In this document: positions 8,803 to 17,341 of the stretch, in pieces
How positions within the stretch are numbered: position 1 is the first letter of the stretch
How the letters are laid out: each line of letters opens with the position of its first letter
Source of the DNA: Burkholderiales bacterium
GTDB lineage: Bacteria; Pseudomonadota; Gammaproteobacteria; Burkholderiales; SG8-41
Reading direction: 5' to 3'
Length of the DNA stretch: 64,000 nt
Assembly (NCBI GenBank): GCA_019749945.1
Contig: JAIEPF010000003.1
Coordinates: forward strand, 232,361 to 296,360
Position numbers and translations under genes: made by a program
Notes under the pieces: model-generated
Told to the model about the DNA's origin: nothing
Databases searched by the model: none
What the model saw: the letters and a program-made list of their open reading frames with translations, nothing else

Positions 8803-9711
8803 ATGTCCACCACCGCATTTGACGTCATCGTGATCGGCGAAGGCATCGCCGGACTCACGGCAGCACACACTCTGGCCAAACTCGGCCTCAGCACCGCCAC
8901 TTTTGAACAGCAACTCTTTGGCGGCCTGGTCATCAACATCAATGAACTCGACCCCGCCCCGCCCGGTGGTGAAGCCGGCGGCGCTGCGTTTGCCGCTGAA
9001 ATGACCCAGGCCAATGCCGATGCCGGCGTCAGCAGCATCCAGGAACCGGTGACCGCCATCGCCGCCGCTGACGGCGGCTTTAGCGTCACCACGGACGGCG
9101 GCAGCTATCGCGCGCGCCAGGTCATCGTCGCAAGCGGCGCCCATCTGAAATCGCTGGGCGTACCCGGCGAAGCCGAATTCGAAGGCCGCGGCGTATCCAA
9201 ATGCGCCGACTGCGACGGTCCGATGTTCCAGAACGAAACCGTGGCCGTGGTCGGCGGCGGCGACTCCGCGCTGCAGGAAGCCCAGGTGCTGACGCATTAC
9301 TGCGGCAAGGTCTGGCTGATCCATCGCGGCTCGGCGTTCAGCGCGCAACAGCGCTTCATCGACCGTATCCAGGGCAACGACAAGATCGAAACCCGTTTCG
9401 GCACCACGGTGGAGGCCGTCCTCGGCGGCCAGATGGTCGAGAAGCTGCGCATCAAAAGCAGCGCAGGCAGCGAAGAAATTCCCTGCGCCGGCATCTTTGC
9501 CTACATCGGCCTGGAACCCAACGCCAAATTCCTGCCGGCGAATGTGAAACGCGATGCAAAAGGGTTCATCACCACCAATGACGCGCTGGAAACTTCCGTC
9601 AGCGGCCTGTGGGCCGTCGGTGCGGTGCGCAGCGGCTGCGGTGGCAGCCTGGAAGATGCGATGGCGGATGCCAAACGCGCGGCGGAAGCCGTGGCTGCAC
9701 GTCTGAAATAA
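8803..9711 (+). CDS. Thioredoxin-reductase-like FAD/NAD(P) oxidoreductase
   Basis: 302 aa with the layout of low-molecular-weight thioredoxin reductase. The FAD dinucleotide motif is VIVIGEGIAG (residues 8-17). The redox pair Cys134-Ala-Asp-Cys137 lies in SKCADCDGPMF, and the NAD(P)H Rossmann motif VVGGGDSALQ is near 149-158. The second FAD motif, usually (A)GD near the C-terminus, reads LWAVGAVRSG here, so the usual Asp is missing. It starts 15 bp after selB and is probably in the selAB operon. Inference: it may be the reductase of a Sec-dependent redox protein such as the candidate at 776. It could also be a divergent TrxR/FNR paralogue with another partner. Confidence 0.85.
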   Translation: MSTTAFDVIVIGEGIAGLTAAHTLAKLGLSTATFEQQLFGGLVININELDPAPPGGEAGGAAFAAEMTQANADAGVSSIQEPVTAIAAADGGFSVTTDGGSYRARQVIVASGAHLKSLGVPGEAEFEGRGVSKCADCDGPMFQNETVAVVGGGDSALQEAQVLTHYCGKVWLIHRGSAFSAQQRFIDRIQGNDKIETRFGTTVEAVLGGQMVEKLRIKSSAGSEEIPCAGIFAYIGLEPNAKFLPANVKRDAKGFITTNDALETSVSGLWAVGAVRSGCGGSLEDAMADAKRAAEAVAARLK

Positions 9712-9717
9712 CCGCGG

Positions 9718-10272
9718 CTAGGACTCGCGCGGCTTCCCGACATCCAGCTTCGCCCAGCCCTCACGGCCGAGCTGGCGCAGCGTCCTGATGTTGTCACGGT
9801 AAATCTGTTCGGTGTCCGGATGCGCGGCCACTGCGCGCTCGACGCTGGATTCGCGCAACAGGTGCAGTGTCGGATACGGCGAGCGGTTGGTACAGTTTTC
9901 GACATCATCGGGCTCGGTCTCGGCGAACTGGTACTGCGGATGGAAACTCGCCACCTGCAGCACGCCATCGAGATCGAGTTCTTCAACCAGCTGATCCGCC
10001 ATTTCCAGAAAATCGTTGTATTCAAGGAAATCGCCCAGTACCTGCGGATGGATCAGCAGCGTGGTTTCGGTTTTGTTTTCATCCGTTTCCGCCAGCAATT
10101 CCAGCTCCTTCACCAGCACTTCCAGCAGCGCCTCGATGCTTGTCGCATTGCTGACCACATAACGGATGCGGTCAGCGGCGTATACTGCGCGCGCAAACGG
10201 ACACAGGTTGAGGCCGATCACCGCTTTCTCCAGCCAGTTGCGGGTCGCAGCAATAATGTCTTCATCATTCAT
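9718..10272 (-). CDS. DUF1415 family protein
   Basis: A 184-aa protein of the DUF1415 family, recognised by ATRNWLEKAVIGLNLCPFARAV, ASFHPQYQFA and NRSPYPTLHLLRESSVE. It is soluble, with no signal peptide or membrane segment. The conserved Cys in LNLCPFA and His/Pro-rich FHPQYQF are the likely functional residues, but no biochemical role is established that I can name. It converges with the TrxR-like gene (6 bp between stops) and is divergent from yaeQ, with 20 bp between their start codons, so the two promoters must overlap coding sequence. Confidence 0.88.
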   Translation of the reverse strand: MNDEDIIAATRNWLEKAVIGLNLCPFARAVYAADRIRYVVSNATSIEALLEVLVKELELLAETDENKTETTLLIHPQVLGDFLEYNDFLEMADQLVEELDLDGVLQVASFHPQYQFAETEPDDVENCTNRSPYPTLHLLRESSVERAVAAHPDTEQIYRDNIRTLRQLGREGWAKLDVGKPRES

Positions 10273-10292
10273 CGCAGTACCTTAACCAACTC

Positions 10293-10841
10293 ATGGCGCT
10301 CAACGCAACCATCTTCAAGATCGACCTGACCATCACCGACATGGATCGCGGCTATTACGCCACCCATGCGCTGGTGCTGGCCCGCCATCCCTCGGAAACC
10401 GATGAACGCATGATGGTGCGCTTGCTGGCGTTTGCGCTGAACGCCAGCGAGGCCCTCGCCTTCGGCAAAGGCTTGAGCAGCGAAGACGAACCCGACGTCT
10501 GGGAAAAGGACCTCACCGGTGCGATCCAGCTGTGGATCGAAGTCGGCCTGCCGGAAGAAAAAGCCGTGCGCAAAGCCTGTGGCCGCGCAACACAGGTGCG
10601 CATTTATGCCTATGGCCGCGGCAGCGGGCGCTGGTGGCAGGACGTGCAGTCGGGACTTTCACGCCCGGACAATCTGACGGTGATCGAACTGCCGCCGGCC
10701 GCAACCCAGGCCATGGCGGCACTGGCGCAGCGCTCACTGCAGCTGCAATGCACGGTGCAGGACGGCACGGTGTGGCTGACCGACGGCAAAAATACGGTTG
10801 AGGTCGCACCGCTGCTGCTCAAGGCGGTGCGCAAGCCATAA
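10293..10841 (+). CDS. yaeQ: YaeQ family protein
   Basis: 182 aa, the normal YaeQ length. It begins MALNATIFKIDLTITDMDRGYY and contains the characteristic ARHPSETDERMMVRLLAFAL and the conserved GLSSEDEPDVWEKD acidic stretch. YaeQ has a PD-(D/E)XK-like nuclease fold; early reports of an antiterminator role are not settled. It is intracellular. It is divergent from the DUF1415 gene and ends directly at a strong bidirectional terminator. Confidence 0.95.
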   Translation: MALNATIFKIDLTITDMDRGYYATHALVLARHPSETDERMMVRLLAFALNASEALAFGKGLSSEDEPDVWEKDLTGAIQLWIEVGLPEEKAVRKACGRATQVRIYAYGRGSGRWWQDVQSGLSRPDNLTVIELPPAATQAMAALAQRSLQLQCTVQDGTVWLTDGKNTVEVAPLLLKAVRKP

Positions 10842-10869
10842 AAAACCGCCGGTTTAACCCGGCGGTTTT
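10842..10869. terminator. Bidirectional terminator between yaeQ and a Bug receptor gene
   Basis: AAAACCGCCGG (10842-10852) pairs perfectly with CCGGCGGTTTT (10859-10869) around TTTAAC. A- and T-rich flanks allow termination on both strands, which suits two converging genes. Confidence 0.85.
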
Positions 10870-10903
10870 ACGATAAGCCCAGGCGGTTTATATTTTGGGG
10901 GGC

Positions 10904-11893
10904 TTATTTTTTCAGGCCCTTCGCCATGCCCAGATCGCTCAGGATCTCGGTGTAAATTTTTTCCTCGGCATCCAGATCCTTGCTGAACGTCGCCGAGTCG
11001 GCATAGGCATCAAACCAGCCGTGCTGCTCCAGCTGCTTTTTCCAGGCATCGGTTTTCACCAGCTGGGCCAGCGTCTTGTCCCAATAGGCGACAACGTCGC
11101 GCGAAATCCCCGGCGGCGCAAACACGCCGCGCCAGTGCAGGATCGAAACATCAATGCCCAGCGAACGCCAGGTCGGCACCCGGGCGAGATCTCCCGGCAG
11201 CGGCCTGGGCGCCGAGACGGCGATCACCCGCGCCTTGCCGGCCTTCACCTGCTCGATCGCTTCCGACAGCCCGGTCGAGATCACCGGCACATGCCCGCCC
11301 AGCAGCTGGATCATCAGGTCGCCGCCGCTTTTGAACGACACCACCTTGATTTTTTTCGGGTCGATGCCGTAGGCCATCACCGGCCGCAGGATGTTCATCT
11401 GGTCATTGCTCGGCGTCGTGCCAACACCAAACACCACCGCTTCCGGATTCTGCCTGAGCCTGTCGAGCACCTCCTTCGGCGACTGGTACGGCGAATCGGC
11501 ACGCACCACCCAGGCCACATATTCGGTGATCAGACGGCCGATTGGCGTCACATCCTTGTGGCTGAGCTGGGTCGTGCCGACGATGCGGTTGACGTAAATG
11601 CGGTTGGATTCCAGGTACAGCACATGGCTGTCGCCCTTTTTCTGGTGCACCTGCGCCCGGGCAACATTGCCGCCGGCGCCGCCGACGTTCTTGATGACAA
11701 AGGTTTCGGGGAACAGCCTGGCTTCGCGCAAGGCCGTCTCCAGGGCACGTGCCGTCAGGTCGAGCCCGCCGCCGGCATTGCCTGCGGCGATCATTTCAAT
11801 CGGTTTTTCCGGATAACCCGCCGCCTGCGACACCAGCGGCAGGGCAGCCAGCGCTCCCGCCAGAACCACGGCAAAACAACGCAACCTGTTCAT
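10904..11893 (-). CDS. Tripartite tricarboxylate receptor family (Bug/TctC-like) substrate-binding protein
   Basis: 329 aa with a signal peptide (MNRLRCFAVVLAGALAALPL..., cleavage near SQAA). It is a more diverged family member: YPEKPIEMIAAGNAGGGLDL, KNVGGAGGNVA, and the distal VGTTPSNDQMN and FKSGGDLMIQLLGGHV segments. Two ATGs follow AGGAGGAG. The second (11891-11893) has better spacing and was chosen; the first would add one Met. No transporter membrane genes are adjacent. It ends at a terminator shared with yaeQ. Confidence 0.88.
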   Translation of the reverse strand: MNRLRCFAVVLAGALAALPLVSQAAGYPEKPIEMIAAGNAGGGLDLTARALETALREARLFPETFVIKNVGGAGGNVARAQVHQKKGDSHVLYLESNRIYVNRIVGTTQLSHKDVTPIGRLITEYVAWVVRADSPYQSPKEVLDRLRQNPEAVVFGVGTTPSNDQMNILRPVMAYGIDPKKIKVVSFKSGGDLMIQLLGGHVPVISTGLSEAIEQVKAGKARVIAVSAPRPLPGDLARVPTWRSLGIDVSILHWRGVFAPPGISRDVVAYWDKTLAQLVKTDAWKKQLEQHGWFDAYADSATFSKDLDAEEKIYTEILSDLGMAKGLKK

Positions 11894-11990
11894 CATCTCC
11901 TCCTGTTATTGAATTTGTGATTGCCGAAAAAAGTATAACGCTGTGCCGAGGCGTCACCAATGGACGCGCACACCACAGTCTGGAACACCG

Positions 11991-12020
11991 TTTCGCGCTT
12001 GCGCCGCGCCGCCTTACAAT
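11991..12020 (+). promoter_or_regulatory. Probable promoter of selC
   Basis: A good -10 TACAAT (12015-12020) has a weak -35 TTTCGC (11991-11996) 18 nt upstream. Transcription would start near 12027, about 16 nt before the mature tRNA-Sec 5' end. Confidence 0.45.
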
Positions 12021-12042
12021 AGCGGCCCAACAGCAGTGCCAT

Positions 12043-12137
12043 GGAAGGGAATCGCTCCCGGTGGGGCGGCCGGACTTCAAACCCGGTAGGGGCCGCGAGC
12101 GGTCCTGTGTGGGTTCGACTCCCACTCTCTTCCGCCA
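12043..12137 (+). tRNA. selC: tRNA-Sec (anticodon TCA)
   Basis: 95 nt, the length expected for selenocysteine tRNA. The 8-bp acceptor stem pairs GGAAGGGA with TCTCTTCC (one G-U). The anticodon arm CCGGACTTCAAACCCGG has TCA at 12077-12079, and there is a long variable arm (GGGGCCGCGAGCGGTCC). The T-arm is GTGGGTTCGACTCCCAC, followed by G and an encoded CCA. It is very close to E. coli selC throughout. It is charged with Ser by SerRS, converted by SelA and delivered by SelB. It lies 50 bp upstream of an MmgE/PrpD gene. Confidence 0.98.
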
Positions 12138-12187
12138 CCGATTCAAGCGGACCCGATATCGGTCCGTTGCCGCAGAGGAGACTGCCG

Positions 12188-13573
12188 ATGACATTCGCCC
12201 TTGAATTATCAAATAAAATCAATGGTTTACAGTACAACACCCTGCCGGCGGATGCGGTGCACTGGGCCAAGGTCGGCATTCTCGACACGGTCGGCGTCAC
12301 CATCGCCGGCGCCGCCGAAGACGCGACGCGCATCGTGCTCGGCGTATCCGGCTCCAGCAGCGGACCGTCACTGGTGTTCGGCCACGCACGACGCGTCGGC
12401 GCACTCGACGCCGCGCTGATCAACGGCACCGCCTCACATGCACTTGATTTCGACGACTGCAACAACACGCTGGGCGGCCATCCTTCAGTGCCCGTGCTGC
12501 CCGCGCTGTTTGCGCTGGCCGATGAAATCGGCGCCAGCGGAAAAGATTTCATCGCCGCCTATGTCGCGGGCTTTGAGACCGAATGCAAATTGTCGATGGT
12601 GGTGAATTTCCATCAATACACCAAGGGCTGGCATCCGACGACGACCATCGGCGTATTCGGCGGCGCCGCAGCCTGCGCACACCTGCTGAAACTCTCTGTC
12701 GAAAAAACAGCGACGGCACTGTCGATCGCCGCATCCCTCGCCGCAGGCGTCAAATCCAACTTCGGCACCATGACCAAACCCCTGCATGTCGGCCACTGCG
12801 CGCGCAGCGGCCTGTTTGCAGCGCTGCTGGCGCGCGACGGTTTCACCGCAGGTGACACCGCCTTTGAACACAAACAGGGTTATTTCGAGGTCTTCAACGG
12901 CGCCGGCAACTACGACGCCAGCAAGGCGATCCCGGCCTGGGCCAATCCGCTGGACATCACCCGCCCCGGCATCGCCATCAAGTCCTACCCCTGCTGCGGC
13001 AGCACACATCCGGCGATCGACTGCATGCTTCAGTTAGTGCACCAACACAAACTGACGCCGGACAACGTTGCGCGCATCGATTCCTGGACCCACAGCCGGC
13101 GCCTGGAACACACCAACCGCCCGGATCCGCAGTCCTACCTCGACGCCAAGTTCAGCGTGCAATACACGCTGGCGCGCGCGCTGAAGGATCGTCTCGTCAA
13201 ACTCGAACACTTCGAAGGCGACAACTGGAAGGATCCGGCGACCCGCGCCATCCTGCCGAAAATCCACGTCGCGACCTACACCACCGAGCAGTTCCCCGCC
13301 GACAACCATTTCGGCGCCGAAGTCAAAGTCACCATGACCGACGGTCGCGTGGTCAGCACCAAAACCGATCAGGCACTCGGCCGCAGCGTCGACAAACCGC
13401 TGCCGGCAGACCGGCTCAAGGAAAAATTCGACAACTGCGCGGCGCGTGCGCTGTCATCCGACAACGTCGCGCGGCTGTATGCGGCGATCCAGGATTTCGA
13501 GAACGCGAAGGATGTGCGGGAGATTGCGGCGCTGGCGGCTGGGCGCGGCGGGCCGAAGCGGGTTGCGGCGTAA
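12188..13573 (+). CDS. MmgE/PrpD family protein
   Basis: 461 aa of the MmgE/PrpD superfamily (2-methylcitrate dehydratase, aconitate decarboxylase and relatives). Segments seen: GILDTVGVTIAGA, NGTASHALDFDD, GYHPT-type region KGWHPTTTIGVFGGAAA, VKSNFGTMTKPLHVGHCARSG and the CCGSTHPAID motif. ATG 12188 is preceded by GAGGAG; the open frame running back to 12041 is only read-through of tRNA-Sec. The first dozen codons (LSNKINGLQ) are strikingly AT-rich compared with the rest and resemble the AT-rich repeat of this genome. The likely role is dehydration or isomerisation of a hydroxy-polycarboxylate; the substrate is unknown. Confidence 0.9.
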   Translation: MTFALELSNKINGLQYNTLPADAVHWAKVGILDTVGVTIAGAAEDATRIVLGVSGSSSGPSLVFGHARRVGALDAALINGTASHALDFDDCNNTLGGHPSVPVLPALFALADEIGASGKDFIAAYVAGFETECKLSMVVNFHQYTKGWHPTTTIGVFGGAAACAHLLKLSVEKTATALSIAASLAAGVKSNFGTMTKPLHVGHCARSGLFAALLARDGFTAGDTAFEHKQGYFEVFNGAGNYDASKAIPAWANPLDITRPGIAIKSYPCCGSTHPAIDCMLQLVHQHKLTPDNVARIDSWTHSRRLEHTNRPDPQSYLDAKFSVQYTLARALKDRLVKLEHFEGDNWKDPATRAILPKIHVATYTTEQFPADNHFGAEVKVTMTDGRVVSTKTDQALGRSVDKPLPADRLKEKFDNCAARALSSDNVARLYAAIQDFENAKDVREIAALAAGRGGPKRVAA

Positions 13574-13653
13574 CGATGCAAACCGCGGCTGACCCCCTGT
13601 TGGTGGTTGGTTGATACAAGCAGTCAACAACAGAATCACCAAGGGAGAGAATT

Positions 13654-14445
13654 TTGGATCTGGAACTGCGCGGCAAAAAAGTATTGATCACCGGCGCATC
13701 AAAAGGGCTCGGTCTGGCCTGCGCCCACGGCTTCGCCTCGGAAGGCGCGATTGTGCACATCGCCGCGCGCAATGAGTCTGCTCTCAAGAATGCCGCCGCT
13801 GACATCGAAAAACAGTACGAGACCAAAGCCTTTTTCCATGCCGTCGATCTGAGCAAGACGGAAAACGCCGTGGCGCTGGGCAAGGCCTGTGCCGATGTCG
13901 ACATCCTGGTCAACAACGCCGGAGCGATTCCCGGCGGCAGCCTGCTCGAAATCAGCGATGAACGCTGGCGCCAGGCCTGGGATCTGAAAGTCTTCGGTTT
14001 CATCAACCTGACGCGCGAGATCTACAAGCACATGCGCGAACGCAAATCCGGCGTCATCGTCAACATCATCGGCGTCGCCGGCGAGCGCCACCGCGCCAAC
14101 TACATCACGGGCACCACCGGCAACGCCGGACTGATGGCCTTCACCCGCGCGCTGGGCTCCGAAAGCGTCGACCACGGCATCCGCGTCGTCGGCATCAATC
14201 CGGGACGCATCGAAACCGAACGCCAGATCGGCCACTTCAAGGAACAGGCGCTGCAGCAATTCGGCGATGAATCACGCTGGCCCGAGCTGCAGGCCAAGGT
14301 CATCGCTTCACTGCCCTTCGGCCGCGCCGGCAAACCCTCCGAAGTGTCGGACCTGGCCACCTTCCTCGCGTCAGCCCGCGCCTCCTACATCAGCGGCACC
14401 ATCGTCACCATCGACGCCGGCAGCTCGCTGCGCGCGCGGGTTTGA
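13654..14445 (+). CDS. SDR family oxidoreductase (atypical active site)
   Basis: 263 aa with a short-chain dehydrogenase fold. The cofactor motif LITGASKGLGLA (residues 10-21), LVNNAGAIPGG and the C-terminal SGTIVTIDAGSSLR are clear. The start is TTG 13654, eight bases after AGGGAG. The usual YxxxK is not evident: the aligned region reads ANYITGTTGNAGLMAFTRAL, with Thr rather than Lys four residues after Tyr, and the preceding Ser is replaced (NIIGVAG). Similar SDRs with Y-x-x-G-x-x-G-N are known as a subgroup, but their chemistry is unclear to me. It follows the MmgE/PrpD gene by 80 bp and meets the convergent amidohydrolase with directly abutting stop codons. Confidence 0.85.
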   Translation: MDLELRGKKVLITGASKGLGLACAHGFASEGAIVHIAARNESALKNAAADIEKQYETKAFFHAVDLSKTENAVALGKACADVDILVNNAGAIPGGSLLEISDERWRQAWDLKVFGFINLTREIYKHMRERKSGVIVNIIGVAGERHRANYITGTTGNAGLMAFTRALGSESVDHGIRVVGINPGRIETERQIGHFKEQALQQFGDESRWPELQAKVIASLPFGRAGKPSEVSDLATFLASARASYISGTIVTIDAGSSLRARV

Positions 14446-15270
14446 TCACGCAGGCCAGTCCAGCCACTCGCACAAGGCACGGCCCATGATCAACTCCAGA
14501 TCAGCAGCCCTCAGCCAAGGCATTTCTTCGGTGAACAGGGTCACGCACTGGCGATAAGTGCATTTCAGCCGCGTCAGGTCGCTGCCCCAGAACATGCGCC
14601 CGGGCCCGAAGGCGTCATGGACGCGTTTCACGTGCTCATGCAGGTTACGGTAGGGATAAGGCGCGGTGCTGTATCCCGGCAGCGCGCTGACCTTCACCGC
14701 GACGTTCGGACGTTTTGCAATCGCCAGCAACAGGTCGAGATTGCGGAAAGCCTCGTCGTCCTTGACGCCACCGGCGAGCGCCATATGGTCGAGGATGATG
14801 CGCAGCCGCGGGTGGCGCTCCGCCACCGCATCAACCAGCCGGACCGCTGGATGGTCCACGCCGATGTAGAGCGGAACACCCGCCGCCTCGGCCTCTGCCC
14901 ACACCCAGCCCATGTGCTCCGGGTTCGACAGCTTCTCCATGTTTTTCTTGAAATTGAAACGCAGCCCCAGCATTCCGGGCTGCTTGCGCCAGTCTGCGAG
15001 CGTGCCACGGGGATGCGTGGCCGGATTGATCTTGCCCATCACCGCGAATTTGTCCGGGTGAGACTGCGCCGCATCCAGCGCGAGGTCATTGCGCGTGCGG
15101 TCCAGGCTCGGCGGCACGATCACCACGCGATCCACGCCCGCCGCCTGCATCTCCTGCAGCAATTCGTTTTTGCCGAAGGGTGCCGGGCGGTGCGGTTTGG
15201 CATTCTCCGCCCACGGCCGCTCCGCTGTATTGGCCGCCCAGATATGCACCTGCGAATCAACAATCAACAT
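14446..15270 (-). CDS. Amidohydrolase family (amidohydrolase_2) metal-dependent hydrolase
   Basis: 274 aa with a TIM-barrel fold as in 2-pyrone-4,6-dicarboxylate lactonase or uronate-type hydrolases. It opens LIVDSQVHIWAANTAERPW (the HxW variant of the metal-binding HxH). It has LGLRFNFKK, ILDHMALAGG and the barrel-closing MFWGSDLTRLKC, whose Asp is the catalytic residue. It is soluble. It lies upstream of a Bug receptor gene on the same strand (25 bp apart when read from the receptor), suggesting uptake and hydrolysis of one carboxylated compound. Confidence 0.88.
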   Translation of the reverse strand: MLIVDSQVHIWAANTAERPWAENAKPHRPAPFGKNELLQEMQAAGVDRVVIVPPSLDRTRNDLALDAAQSHPDKFAVMGKINPATHPRGTLADWRKQPGMLGLRFNFKKNMEKLSNPEHMGWVWAEAEAAGVPLYIGVDHPAVRLVDAVAERHPRLRIILDHMALAGGVKDDEAFRNLDLLLAIAKRPNVAVKVSALPGYSTAPYPYRNLHEHVKRVHDAFGPGRMFWGSDLTRLKCTYRQCVTLFTEEMPWLRAADLELIMGRALCEWLDWPA

Positions 15271-15295
15271 GCTTGAATTCCGATCAGTTCGCGGC

Positions 15296-16282
15296 TCAAT
15301 TCGCCGTGATGCCCTGCTCCCTGATCACACGACCCCACTTGTCATGTTCGGATTTGATGAAGGCGGCGAAAACTTCCGGGCTGGTGGTCCAGGCTTCGCC
15401 CTGGGTGAGCATCTGCTCGATGACCTCGGGCCGGCTCAGGACCTGGCCGATTTCCTTGTTCAGCCGCAGCACAATCGGCTGCGGTGTTTTCGCCGCAACG
15501 ACAAAACCGTACCAGCTTTTTGACTCATATCCCGGCACGCCGGCCTCGGAAATCGTCGGCACCTGCGGGAATTGCCTGGACCGGTTCGCGGTGCCTACCG
15601 CGAGCGCGCGCAAACGCCCGGCGCTGATATTGGCCGACACGCTGGCCGGAGAAGCGAAGGCCAGCTGAACTTCCCCGGACATCAGATTGACGATCGCCGG
15701 ACCGTTGCCCTTGTACGGCACATGCAGCAGCTTGATTTTGGCCATCGACTGCAACAGACCCGTCGCCAGATGCCCCGATCCGCCCACCCCCGAAGACCCG
15801 TAGGCCAACTCCCCCGGCCTGGCGCGCGCCAATGCCAGAAACTCCTTCAGGGATTTTGCCGGCACCGAGGGATGCACCACCAGCACGTTGCCGCTGGTGA
15901 CCGCCGGCGTCACCGGCGCAAGATCCTTCAGCGGATCGTAGGTCATGTTTTTGGTGAAAAACCCGTTCACCGCAAGATTACCCACGGCGCCGAGCATCAT
16001 GGTGTAACCGTCGGGCGGCGATTTGGCGGTGAGTTCTCCGGCGACCGAGCCGTTGGCCCCGGCGCGATTGTCGACCATCACGTTCTGGCCCAGTGCATCG
16101 GTCAGCCTGGTGGCGACTATGCGCGCCACCGTATCGATACCGCCGCCGGGCGACTGTGAGGCAATCAGGCGGATGGGTCTTGTCGGATACGCCGGCTGCT
16201 GTGCAACGGCATGCGACATGATTGCCAGCAAGGTTCCTGCGACTGCGACTTTCCAAACGGTATTATTAATTGCGCTTGTCAT
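15296..16282 (-). CDS. Tripartite tricarboxylate receptor family (Bug/TctC) substrate-binding protein
   Basis: 328 aa. The signal peptide (MTSAINNTVWKVAVAGTLLA..., ending HAVAQ) is followed by YPTRPIRLIASQSPGGGIDT, VDNRAGANGSV and PPDGYTMMLG. The frame is open to 16297, but ATG 16282 has a strong GGAGGAG six bases upstream. It is probably the first gene of an operon with the amidohydrolase at 14446-15270. The LysR gene lies 63 bp upstream on the same strand, so it might control this receptor too. No permease is nearby. Confidence 0.92.
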   Translation of the reverse strand: MTSAINNTVWKVAVAGTLLAIMSHAVAQQPAYPTRPIRLIASQSPGGGIDTVARIVATRLTDALGQNVMVDNRAGANGSVAGELTAKSPPDGYTMMLGAVGNLAVNGFFTKNMTYDPLKDLAPVTPAVTSGNVLVVHPSVPAKSLKEFLALARARPGELAYGSSGVGGSGHLATGLLQSMAKIKLLHVPYKGNGPAIVNLMSGEVQLAFASPASVSANISAGRLRALAVGTANRSRQFPQVPTISEAGVPGYESKSWYGFVVAAKTPQPIVLRLNKEIGQVLSRPEVIEQMLTQGEAWTTSPEVFAAFIKSEHDKWGRVIREQGITAN

Positions 16283-16345
16283 GCTGACTCCTCCCAAACG
16301 GATACAAGAAAAATTGCCCTGAAACTTTACAACACTTGCAAATCT

Positions 16346-17269
16346 TCACCCGCGCACACGCCCTTCCCGCCGCGGATTGGCCCAGCGTTTTTTCAGCATG
16401 GTGAGGAATTCCTGCGCCGCCGGCGACAGCGTCACACCGCGGCGGCGGATCACCACCAGCGTGCGTGACAGTTTCGGCTCGACCAGCGGCCGGCTGACCA
16501 GCCTTGAATCGCGCCGCCCCGACAACGCGAGCATCGGCACCGCGATGACGCCGATACCCGCCTCCACCATGCCGAGTCCCGTCCAGAACGAATGCTGCAC
16601 TTCGTAAGTCCAGCGCTGCCGCGGCAGGGTGCCGGCGGGCAATCCGAAATCGAGCAAGGCACGGTTGCCGCTCAGCCGCCCGACGGTAATCACGCGATGC
16701 TGTTCGAGATCCGCCCATTTCACCGTGCGGCGTTTCGCCAGCGGATGATCCTTGCGGCAGGCGAGCACGAAGGGATCGTCGAACAGCGCTTCGGTTTCGA
16801 TGTCGGCTTCATCGGCGCCGGACAGCGTCAGGCCGAATTCGGCTTCACCGCGCAACACCGCCTGCAATACTTCGTTGGCATGCACGTCGAGGATGCGGAT
16901 GCGGTTGTCCGGATGTTTGGCGCTGTAATCCTTGATCACCGGCGGCAGGATGTAGAGCGCCGCGGTTGGCACGCAGCCCAACACCACCTGTCCCGAACCG
17001 TGTTTGGCCATGTCGCGCAGGCCGGTAATCGAGGTCTCCAGTTCCTCGATCAGCCGCCGCGCCTGCGGCAGGAAGTCGCGCCCGACGGCCGTCAGGCGCA
17101 CCCGGCGCGTGGTGCGGTCGAGCAGGCGTACGCCGAGGTCGGCCTCGAGCTTGGTAATCCGCCGCGACAATGCGGACTGCGACAAAAACAGCGCCTGGGC
17201 CGCTTTTTGAAAGGTGCCGAGTTCCGCAATGCGGGCAAAGGCCTGGAGACCGTGGACGTCAAGATTCAT
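16346..17269 (-). CDS. LysR family transcriptional regulator
   Basis: 307 aa. The N-terminal winged helix-turn-helix (residues 1-60: HGLQAFARIAELGTFQKAAQ, then LFLSQSALSRRITKLEADLG) is followed by the linker helix. The periplasmic-binding-like effector domain begins near residue 90 (GQVVLGCVPTAALYILPP). I chose ATG 17269 because it places the helix-turn-helix at the normal distance; earlier in-frame ATGs exist up to 17350. It is divergent from the TcuA-like gene, with a 14-bp palindrome and a promoter in between, so it most likely controls that gene in response to an organic acid. Confidence 0.93.
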   Translation of the reverse strand: MNLDVHGLQAFARIAELGTFQKAAQALFLSQSALSRRITKLEADLGVRLLDRTTRRVRLTAVGRDFLPQARRLIEELETSITGLRDMAKHGSGQVVLGCVPTAALYILPPVIKDYSAKHPDNRIRILDVHANEVLQAVLRGEAEFGLTLSGADEADIETEALFDDPFVLACRKDHPLAKRRTVKWADLEQHRVITVGRLSGNRALLDFGLPAGTLPRQRWTYEVQHSFWTGLGMVEAGIGVIAVPMLALSGRRDSRLVSRPLVEPKLSRTLVVIRRRGVTLSPAAQEFLTMLKKRWANPRREGRVRG

Positions 17270-17322
17270 GGATGAGCGGGACTGTAACAAGGGGATTCTA
17301 GATTGATGCGCCATGGAGAACA

Positions 17323-17336
17323 ATTGTTGCAACAAT
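17323..17336. promoter_or_regulatory. Perfect palindrome, candidate LysR operator
   Basis: ATTGTTGCAACAAT is a perfect 14-bp palindrome. It lies just upstream of the -35 element of the TcuA-like promoter and between the divergent LysR and TcuA-like genes, the usual place for a LysR activation site. Confidence 0.55.
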
Positions 17337-17341
17337 CTCAT

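Noticed and set aside
12041..12187. N-terminal extension of the MmgE/PrpD gene through an open frame from 12041.
   Set aside because: The stretch is the tRNA-Sec gene read as protein; a GAGGAG site precedes ATG 12188.
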